A stretch of DNA of 64,000 nt from Sediminimonas qiaohouensis DSM 21189 (GTDB lineage: Bacteria; Pseudomonadota; Alphaproteobacteria; Rhodobacterales; Rhodobacteraceae): positions 186,001 through 250,000 of the forward strand of contig NZ_AUIJ01000001.1 in assembly GCF_000423645.1 (NCBI RefSeq), written 5' to 3'. The notes under the pieces are model-generated. The model was not told the origin of the DNA and made no database searches. It was given only the letters and a program-made list of their open reading frames with translations. Numbering within the stretch: position 1 is the stretch's first letter; each line of letters starts with the position of its first letter. Below, piece after piece: positions 58,032 through 64,000 of this stretch. The position numbers and the translations under genes are program-made.

Positions 58032-59426
58032 TCATAGCCACGTGTGGAACGAGCGGTTCGCCATCGGCTCCACCCCGCTGCCGGAGGAGAAATGCGGCGC
58101 GTAGATCTGCGCGATCCGCTCCACCGCCTGTTCGGGCGGCATTTCCTCGCTCTCGCCGGTGCGGCGGCTGGTCAGCTCGACCACCCCATTCTTCAGGCCC
58201 CTTGGCCCCACCGTGATCCGCCACGGCAGGCCGATCAGGTCCATCGTGGCGAACTTGCCGCCCGCGCGCTCGTCGCGGTCGTCATAGAGCGGGTCAAGGC
58301 CCAGCGCCTTGAGCGAGGAATAGATCGCTTCGGACGCGGCATCGGCCTCTTCGTCGCCCTGCTTGAGGTTGACGATCCCGCAATGGAACGGCGTCACCCC
58401 CTCGGGCCAGATGATGCCCTTGTCGTCATGGCTGGCCTCGATGATCGCGCCCAGAAGGCGGCTGACGCCGATGCCGTGGCTGCCCATGTGCACCGGAACC
58501 GGCTTGCCGTCGGGGCCTTGCACGGTGGCGCCCATCGGCTCGGAATACTTGGTGCCGAAGTAGAAGATCTGCCCCACCTCGATCCCGCGCGAGCGGCGCT
58601 GCCGCTCCTGCGGCACCTGCGCGAACAGGGCCTCGTCGTGGGTCTCGTCGGTGCGGGCATAGGGGGTCGTCCATTCCTTGACGATCGCCGCGCAGGCATC
58701 GCGGTCGTCGAAATCCACCTCCCGTTCGCCAAATTCAAGCGTGGTGATCGCGCTGTCGTAGAACACCTCCGACTCGCCAGTCTCGGCCAGCACCAGGAAC
58801 TCGTGCGTGTCATCGCCGCCAATGGGGCCGCTGTCGGCGCGCATCGGGATCGCCTGCAGCCCCATCCGCTCGTAGGTGCGCAGGTAGCTGACCATGTGGC
58901 GGTTATAGGCGTGAATGGCGCTTTCGTAATCCAGATCGAAGTTGTAGCCGTCCTTCATGTAAAACTCGCGCCCCCGCATCACGCCAAAGCGCGGGCGGAT
59001 CTCGTCGCGGAATTTCCACTGGATCTGATAGAGCGTCAGCGGCAGGTCCTTGTAGCTGCCCACATGGGCGCGAAATATATCCGTCACCAATTCCTCGGCG
59101 GTGGGGGTATACAGCATGTCGCGACCGTGGCGGTCTTTCATGCGCAGCATTTCCTCGCCGTAATCGTCGTAGCGGCCGCTCTCGCGCCAAAGGTCGGCCG
59201 ATTGCAGCACCGGCATCTGGATCGGGATGTGCCCGGCGCGGGCCTGTTCCTCGTGCACGATGTTTTCCACCTTGCGCAGCACCTTGAAGCCCATCGGCAG
59301 CCACGAATAGATGCCGGCGGCGGCCTGCTTGATCATCCCCGCCCGCAGCATCAGCCGATGGCTGGCGATCTGCGCCTCCGACGGGGTTTCCTTGAGAACG
59401 GGCAGAAAATAGCGGGTCAGACGCAT
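58032..59426 (-). CDS. proS: prolyl-tRNA synthetase
   Basis: Class II synthetase charging tRNA(Pro). The 464-residue product begins [19 protein letters not shown] at 59426, the usual start of the short alphaproteobacterial form without the editing insertion; an in-frame TTG further upstream (59447) is not needed. Motif 2 region [21 protein letters not shown] (~140-160), motif 3 [14 protein letters not shown], and the anticodon-binding tail with [21 protein letters not shown] are present. The last ~15 residues ([18 protein letters not shown]) look like a local extension. No neighbours on its strand within 500 bp. Confidence 0.96.
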   Translation of the reverse strand: MRLTRYFLPVLKETPSEAQIASHRLMLRAGMIKQAAAGIYSWLPMGFKVLRKVENIVHEEQARAGHIPIQMPVLQSADLWRESGRYDDYGEEMLRMKDRHGRDMLYTPTAEELVTDIFRAHVGSYKDLPLTLYQIQWKFRDEIRPRFGVMRGREFYMKDGYNFDLDYESAIHAYNRHMVSYLRTYERMGLQAIPMRADSGPIGGDDTHEFLVLAETGESEVFYDSAITTLEFGEREVDFDDRDACAAIVKEWTTPYARTDETHDEALFAQVPQERQRRSRGIEVGQIFYFGTKYSEPMGATVQGPDGKPVPVHMGSHGIGVSRLLGAIIEASHDDKGIIWPEGVTPFHCGIVNLKQGDEEADAASEAIYSSLKALGLDPLYDDRDERAGGKFATMDLIGLPWRITVGPRGLKNGVVELTSRRTGESEEMPPEQAVERIAQIYAPHFSSGSGVEPMANRSFHTWL

Positions 59427-59536
59427 GTCTATGGCACCTTCGGTCAAATGCTGGTTTCCCTAGGGGAGTAACCCACCCCCACGCGCCTAGCAAGCAGTGA
59501 CAGGCGCAAGCGGCCCGTGCCTGCCCATATCCGCGG

Positions 59537-59587
59537 GCAAACGCTCCCGCCCGGCGCCTGTCGGCCTATTCGGGCGGGAGCGTTTGC
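59537..59587. repeat. 17-bp perfect hairpin element between proS and the AI-2E transporter gene
   Basis: GCAAACGCTCCCGCCCG (59537-59553) and its exact inverse at 59571-59587 around a 17-base loop. The inner 30 bases, from CGCCCGGCGCCTGTCGGC through CTATTCGGGCGG, recur with one inserted base at 61647-61677. It is between divergent genes, so it is not acting as an ordinary terminator for either. Confidence 0.75.
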
Positions 59588-59677
59588 TGCTCAGGGCCGA
59601 TTGATCCCCGCACAACCTGCGCTCTTGAAACCCCGCGCGCAACGCGCGATGAATGAGCGGCAAAACAAGGGGCGCGC

Positions 59678-60745
59678 ATGGGGCTTCCGGTCAGGGATCA
59701 AATGAAATACTGGGGCGTCGCCGCGGCGGTGTTCATGGCCGTGCTGTGGTACCTGGGCGATGTCATCCTGCCCTTCGTTCTCGGCGCGGCGATCGCCTAT
59801 TTCCTCGATCCCGTCGCCGACCGGCTCGAACGAATGGGCACCTCGCGCGGGGTGGCGACGACAATCATCACCTGCCTGGCGTTGCTGATCTTCATCGTCG
59901 CGGCGCTTCTGATTGTGCCGACGCTGGTGTCGCAGACCGCGTCGCTGATCAATATTGCGCCGCAACTGTTCCAGGATCTTCAGGGGTTCCTGACCTCGCG
60001 TTTCCCGGCGCTGGTCGATACCGATTCCACGCTGCATCAATCGCTTGTCTCGCTGGGCGAGACGATCCGCGACCAGGGCGGCAAGGTGCTCAATTCCGTC
60101 GTCAGCTCGGCCGCCTCGGTGATCAACATCCTGCTGCTGCTGGTGATCGTGCCTGTGGTGGCGTTCTACCTGCTTTATGACTGGGATCACATGGTCGCCC
60201 GCATCGACGAGATGCTGCCGCGCGATCATGCCCCGGTGATCCGCCAACTGGCGGGCGAGATCGACGCCACCCTGGCCAGCTTCATCCGTGGCATGGGCAC
60301 GGTCAGCCTGATCCTGGGCACGTTCTACGCGGTGTCGCTGATGCTGGTGGGGTTGCAATTCGGGCTGGTAATCGGCGCGGTGGCCGGGCTGGTCACCTTC
60401 ATCCCGTATGTCGGCGCGCTGGTTGGCGGGGCGCTGGCCATCGGGCTGGGCCTGTTCCAGTTCTGGGGCGACTGGATGACCATCGGCCTGATCGCGGGCA
60501 TCTTCGTCGCGGGCCAAGTGGCCGAGGGCAATTTCCTGACGCCCAAGCTGGTCGGCTCTTCGGTGGGGCTGCATCCCGTGTGGCTGATCTTCGCGCTGTC
60601 GGTGTTCGGCTCGTTGTTCGGGTTCGTCGGGATGTTGGTGGCGGTGCCGCTGGCCGCCGCGCTGGGCGTGTTGGTGCGGTTCTTCATCGGGCAGTACCAG
60701 GGCAGCAGGCTCTATCGCGGGCTATCGGGACGGGACGAGGGCTGA
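59678..60745 (+). CDS. AI-2E family transporter (putative permease)
   Basis: A 355-residue membrane protein with about eight hydrophobic helices, in the AI-2E/PerM family: the N-terminal LGAAIAYFLDPVADRLERMG, the central long polar region (~80-150), and the C-terminal cluster GLVTFIPYVGALVGGALAIGL, EGNFLTPKLVGSSVGLHPVW (~283-302), VAVPLAAALGVLVRF. Families include sodium/proton antiporters and exporters; the substrate is unknown. The start at 59678 follows AAGGGGCGCGC; ATG 59702 is also possible. hdaA follows with one base between. Confidence 0.88.
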   Translation: MGLPVRDQMKYWGVAAAVFMAVLWYLGDVILPFVLGAAIAYFLDPVADRLERMGTSRGVATTIITCLALLIFIVAALLIVPTLVSQTASLINIAPQLFQDLQGFLTSRFPALVDTDSTLHQSLVSLGETIRDQGGKVLNSVVSSAASVINILLLLVIVPVVAFYLLYDWDHMVARIDEMLPRDHAPVIRQLAGEIDATLASFIRGMGTVSLILGTFYAVSLMLVGLQFGLVIGAVAGLVTFIPYVGALVGGALAIGLGLFQFWGDWMTIGLIAGIFVAGQVAEGNFLTPKLVGSSVGLHPVWLIFALSVFGSLFGFVGMLVAVPLAAALGVLVRFFIGQYQGSRLYRGLSGRDEG

Positions 60746-60746
60746 A

Positions 60747-61418
60747 ATGGCGCGACAACTGAGCTTTGAGCTGCCGGTGCGCGCGGCGCTGGGGCGCGAG
60801 GATTTCTTCGTCTCGCCCGCCAATGCCATGGCGGTGGCCCTGATCGAGGGCTGGCGCGACTGGCCGGGCCGCAAGCTGTCGCTGATCGGGCCGGCGGGCG
60901 CGGGCAAGACCCACCTTGCGCATGTCTGGGCCGCCGCCAGCGGTGCGCGGATCATCCCCGCCGCCGCGCTGGCGGGCGCCGACATTCCCGCGCTGGCCGC
61001 CACGCCCGTCGCGGTCGAAGACGTGCCGGACATCGCCGGCGACGCGGACGCCGAGGCGGCGCTGTTCCACCTGCACAACCTGGTGCTGGCCGAGGGGCAT
61101 TCGCTGCTGCTAACCGCCGACCGCCCCGCCGGCCGCTGGGGTCTTGCCCTGCCCGACCTGGCCAGCCGCATGCAACAGGCGCAATCGGCCACGCTCGAGC
61201 CGCCCGACGACCGCCTTCTGGCGGCGCTGCTGGCCAAGCTGTTCGCCGACCGGCAGTTGAACCCCACCCCCGAGACCATCCCCTACCTGGTGGCGCGCAT
61301 GGACCGCTCGTTCGACGGCGCGCGGCAACTGGTGGATGCGTTGGACCGCACCGCGCTGGCCCAGCAACGCCCGATCAACCGCAGGCTGGCCGCCGAGGTG
61401 CTGGCCGCGCAGGGCTGA
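60747..61418 (+). CDS. hdaA: DnaA-related regulatory ATPase, Hda homolog
   Basis: A 223-residue AAA+ protein related to DnaA domain III but lacking the DNA-binding domain IV. Starts MARQLSFELPVRAALGREDFF with the QLSFEL clamp-binding motif of Hda proteins at residues 4-9. Walker A GPAGAGKT (~48-55), a short Walker B region (PVAVEDVPDI), sensor 1 LLLTADRPAGRW and sensor 2 region DGARQLVDALDR. In alphaproteobacteria HdaA with the beta clamp promotes DnaA-ATP hydrolysis to stop re-initiation of replication. One base after the AI-2E gene; ppk1 follows, an order I associate with Rhodobacteraceae. Confidence 0.92.
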   Translation: MARQLSFELPVRAALGREDFFVSPANAMAVALIEGWRDWPGRKLSLIGPAGAGKTHLAHVWAAASGARIIPAAALAGADIPALAATPVAVEDVPDIAGDADAEAALFHLHNLVLAEGHSLLLTADRPAGRWGLALPDLASRMQQAQSATLEPPDDRLLAALLAKLFADRQLNPTPETIPYLVARMDRSFDGARQLVDALDRTALAQQRPINRRLAAEVLAAQG

Positions 61419-61754
61419 GCAGGCGGCGGCGCGAAAGCGCGCCTCGATTCCCCGATTTGGCGAGCCATCGGACTCAAGTCATAGCGCAAGCTGGGCGGGC
61501 GCCTGCCCGTGGGTGGCGCTGCAACGACTGAGCGACGCGCTTTATCCTGCCGCATGCCTCCAAGATATCCACGGCAGCACACCACCACCAAAGCGCCAGC
61601 CCGCAGGGACGGGTCATGCTGAAAGCATGCCTGTGGCATGACCGCTCGCCCGGCGCCTGTCGGCGCTATTCGGGCGGACACGCCCCCCATTCAGACGCCC
61701 CCGCACAACAACGCCCCGCGGGCACTGGACAATTCGCGCCCCTGCCCCCAGACT
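61419..61754. other. intergenic region between hdaA and ppk1 with hairpins and a repeat copy
   Basis: No gene seen. GGCGCG-aaag-CGCGCC at 61428-61443 lies 10 bp after the hdaA stop and is a probable transcript end. GGTCATGC / GCATGACC form another inverted repeat around 61614-61643. At 61647-61677 is the second copy of the 30-base core of the 59537-59587 hairpin, here with only a 6-bp stem. Confidence 0.6.
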
Positions 61755-61772
61755 CTGTTACCTCACTGTCAC
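61755..61772 (+). promoter_or_regulatory. Pho box upstream of ppk1
   Basis: CTGTTAC-CTCA-CTGTCAC, two 7-bp direct repeats 11 bp apart, matches the PhoB-binding site consensus. It lies 22 bp before the ppk1 ATG. An AT-rich ATTAAATC follows, which could serve as -10. Confidence 0.75.
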
Positions 61773-61794
61773 AGGATTAAATCACAAGCATTTC

Positions 61795-63969
61795 ATGACA
61801 CACGCGGATTTCCTCAAGGCCCCGTTCGACCCGCCCCAGGACCTGCCCGACCTGGACCTTTCCGGCCCGGCGCGATTCTATAACCGCGAACTGAGCTGGC
61901 TGGGCTTCAACTGGCGCGTCCTGGAAGAGGCCGACAACCCCCGCGTGCCGCTGCTGGAGCGGGTGCGCTTCCTGTCGATCTCGGCCACCAACCTGGACGA
62001 ATTCTATACCGTGCGCGTTGCCGGCCTGCGCGAGCTGTCACAGGCGGGAAACACCACGCCCGCCGCCGATGGCCTGACCCCGGCCGAACAGATGGTTCTG
62101 ATCAATGCCGATGCCCGCCGCCTGATGAAGGCGCAGCAACGCATCTTTTCCGACCTCAAGCGCGAATTGGACGCCGAGAACATCTCGATCCTCGACCGCT
62201 CGCAACTGAACGAGAAGGACAGGACCCACCTTGCCGACGTGTTTCTCAACCGCGTCTTTCCGGTGCTGTCGCCGCTGGCGATCGACCCGGCGCACCCGTT
62301 CCCGTTCATCCCCAACACCGGCTTTTGCCTGGCCCTGCAACTTGAGCGCCGCCACGACAAGCGCGCCCTGCGCGCGCTGCTGCCGATCCCCGCGCAGATC
62401 GACCGCTTCGTCACCCTGCCCGCGTCCGAAGGCACCTACCGGGTGCTGCCGCTCGAGGAATTGCTGCTGCTGCACCTCGACAGCCTGTTCCCCGGCTACG
62501 AGATGCGCGGCCACTGCGCCTTTCGCGTCCTGCGCGACAGCGACCTGGAAGTCGAGGAAGAAGCCGAGGACCTGGTGCGCGAGTTCGAAACCGCGCTCAA
62601 GCGGCGCAAGCGCGGCGAAGTCGTGCGCATGAAGATCAGCGCCGGCGCTCCCGAGGGCCTGACCCGTGTGATCATGGACGAGCTGCACGTCACCCCCGAC
62701 GAGGTGGTCGAAGTGACCGGCATGATCGGCATCGCCGACGTCAAGGAACTGGTGCTGGATACCCGCGCCGATCTGCTGTGGCCCACCTTCACCCCGCGCG
62801 TGCCCGAACGCGTGCAGGACCACGACGGCGACATGTTCGCCGCGATCCGGCAAAAGGACATGCTGCTGCACCACCCGTACGAGACGTTCGACATGGTGGT
62901 GCGCTTCCTGCAACAGGCCGCGCGCGACCCCAACGTGGTGGCGATCAAGCAAACGCTCTATCGCACCTCGCGCCACTCGCCCATCGTCGAGGCCCTGTGC
63001 GAAGCCGCCGAGGACGGCAAATCCGTCACCGCCCTGGTCGAGCTGAAGGCCCGCTTCGACGAGGCCGCCAACATCCGCCAGTCGCGGCGCCTTGAACGGG
63101 CGGGCGCGCACGTGGTCTACGGGTTCCTGGACCTGAAAACCCACGCCAAGATCTCGACCGTGGTCCGGCGCGAGGGCGACAACCTTGTCACCTATACCCA
63201 CTACGGCACCGGCAATTACCACCCCATCACGGCACGCATCTATACCGACCTGTCGCTGTTTACCTGCGATGCCAAGCTGGGCCGCGACGCCACCAAGGTA
63301 ATGAACTACCTGTCCGGCTACGCACAGCCCGAGGGCCTGGAAAACCTGGCGATCTCGCCGATCTCGCTGAAGCAGCGCCTGCTGGACATGATCGAGGCCG
63401 AGATGGAGCACGCCCGCGCCGGCCGTCCGGCGGTGATCTGGGCCAAGATGAATGCCCTGATCGACGCGCAGGTGATCGACGCCCTCTATGCCGCCAGCCA
63501 GGCCGGCGTCAGGATCAGCCTCGTGGTGCGCGGCATCTGCGGGTTGCGCCCCGGCGTCGCGGGCCTGTCGGAAAACATCCGCGTCAAATCCATCGTCGGC
63601 CGGTTCCTGGAGCATTCGCGCATCGTGTGCTTTGGCAACGGCCACGGCCTGCCGCACCGCAAGGCCCGCGTCTACATCAGCTCGGCCGACTGGATGGGCC
63701 GCAACCTCAACCGCCGGGTGGAGACGCTGGTCGAGATCGAGAACCCCACCGTCAAGGCCCAGATCGTCAGCCAGATCATGGCGGCCAACATGGCCGACGT
63801 GGCGCAAAGCTGGGTGATGTCGCCCGATGGCACCTTCTCGCGCGCCGAGGTGCCCGAGGGCACCTTCGCCTTCAACTGCCACCGCTTCTTCATGGAATAC
63901 CCCTCGCTGTCGGGGCGCGGCTCGGCCGGGGCGGGCGACGTGCCGCAACTGACCCACACCGAGGACTGA
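61795..63969 (+). CDS. ppk1: polyphosphate kinase 1
   Basis: Makes polyphosphate from ATP reversibly. The 724-residue protein has the N-terminal RFYNRELSWLGFNWRVLEEA (~28-47), the helical FLSISATNLDEFYTVRVAGL, then two phospholipase-D-like halves. The phosphorylated-histidine region is in LDLKTHAKISTVVRRE (~440-456) with HYGTGNYHP, and the second histidine in GHGLPHRKARVYISSADWMG (~617-636). No ribosome site precedes the ATG at 61795 (ACAAGCATTTC), and the Pho box is only 22 bp away, so the message may be leaderless or nearly so. The stop overlaps a following ATG. Confidence 0.97.
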   Translation: MTHADFLKAPFDPPQDLPDLDLSGPARFYNRELSWLGFNWRVLEEADNPRVPLLERVRFLSISATNLDEFYTVRVAGLRELSQAGNTTPAADGLTPAEQMVLINADARRLMKAQQRIFSDLKRELDAENISILDRSQLNEKDRTHLADVFLNRVFPVLSPLAIDPAHPFPFIPNTGFCLALQLERRHDKRALRALLPIPAQIDRFVTLPASEGTYRVLPLEELLLLHLDSLFPGYEMRGHCAFRVLRDSDLEVEEEAEDLVREFETALKRRKRGEVVRMKISAGAPEGLTRVIMDELHVTPDEVVEVTGMIGIADVKELVLDTRADLLWPTFTPRVPERVQDHDGDMFAAIRQKDMLLHHPYETFDMVVRFLQQAARDPNVVAIKQTLYRTSRHSPIVEALCEAAEDGKSVTALVELKARFDEAANIRQSRRLERAGAHVVYGFLDLKTHAKISTVVRREGDNLVTYTHYGTGNYHPITARIYTDLSLFTCDAKLGRDATKVMNYLSGYAQPEGLENLAISPISLKQRLLDMIEAEMEHARAGRPAVIWAKMNALIDAQVIDALYAASQAGVRISLVVRGICGLRPGVAGLSENIRVKSIVGRFLEHSRIVCFGNGHGLPHRKARVYISSADWMGRNLNRRVETLVEIENPTVKAQIVSQIMAANMADVAQSWVMSPDGTFSRAEVPEGTFAFNCHRFFMEYPSLSGRGSAGAGDVPQLTHTED

Positions 63970-64000
63970 TGCCGCGCCATTTCGGCGCAGGCCCGCGGCA
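63969..64000 (+). CDS. start of a following gene, possibly exopolyphosphatase, cut by window edge
   Basis: ATG at 63969 overlaps the ppk1 TGA (TGATG), the same coupling used elsewhere in this window. Only about ten codons (MPRHFGAGPR) are visible. In relatives ppk is often followed by ppx, so that is the guess; the sequence itself is too short to say. Confidence 0.35.
   Translation, partial: MPRHFGAGPR

Overview
The window looks like chromosomal DNA of a member of the Rhodobacteraceae (Roseobacter group, Alphaproteobacteria). The basis is strongly GC-rich coding DNA, PntA carried as one fused polypeptide, a nar cluster with two separate NarK porters and a NarR-type regulator, a glycerol ABC transporter of the rhizobial GlpSTPQUV type, a bolA / J-domain divergent pair, and a recurring GGAGTATTTT-type intergenic repeat. 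This placement is inference from gene content. I saw no rRNA, tRNA, CRISPR array or insertion sequence.

Layout. 1-2836 (-): proton-translocating transhydrogenase pntAB, with pntB cut by the window edge. 2957-5666: a small membrane methyltransferase-like protein, a secreted metallo-beta-lactamase-fold protein with altered metal ligands, and a short-chain dehydrogenase. 5697-19245 (-): a nitrate-respiration operon read narK1, narK2, narGHJI, parvulin isomerase, hemerythrin, beta carbonic anhydrase, moeA, DUF2478 gene. A divergent Crp/Fnr regulator (narR-like, 19498-20193) and FNR-type boxes lie at its head. 20269-22527 (+): kynureninase and tryptophan 2,3-dioxygenase. 22714-25437 (+): a large RTX / PA14 / Hint protein. 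25480-28964 (-): a GATase-like hydrolase, GlcG-like protein and malate synthase G. 29214-35958 (mostly +): pepN, a small membrane protein, gatB, a thioesterase, a DUF4177 protein, bolA (-) and a J-domain protein. 36057-37026: a membrane protein and a divergent MarR regulator with two palindromic operators. 37093-40091 (-): msrB, fasciclin protein, mobA, gap.

40190-49653 (-) is a complete glycerol locus read glpD, glpS, glpT, glpP, glpQ, glpU, glpV, glpK: uptake by an ABC transporter, phosphorylation, then oxidation of glycerol-3-phosphate. 49916-51486 (-) is a two-gene signalling operon: an H-NOX-fold protein followed by a protein joining an HNOBA domain (the domain that follows H-NOX in animal soluble guanylate cyclase) to a GGDEF diguanylate cyclase. 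The H-NOX has proline where the heme-ligating histidine should be. 51558-57431 (-): DUF4153 membrane protein, MttB-family methyltransferase, lolD and lolC. 58032-59426 (-) proS. 59678-64000 (+): AI-2E family transporter, hdaA, then ppk1 behind a Pho box, and probably the first codons of a following gene (ppx?).

Working together: narK1/K2 bring in nitrate and exchange nitrite, NarGHI reduces nitrate to nitrite, NarJ matures it, and MoeA plus the distant MobA supply bis-MGD cofactor. Points most worth a second look are the H-NOX / HNOBA-GGDEF pair, the asymmetric GlpS/GlpT ATPase pair, the metal-ligand-poor MBL protein, the RTX-PA14-Hint protein, and several unexplained intergenic palindromes.
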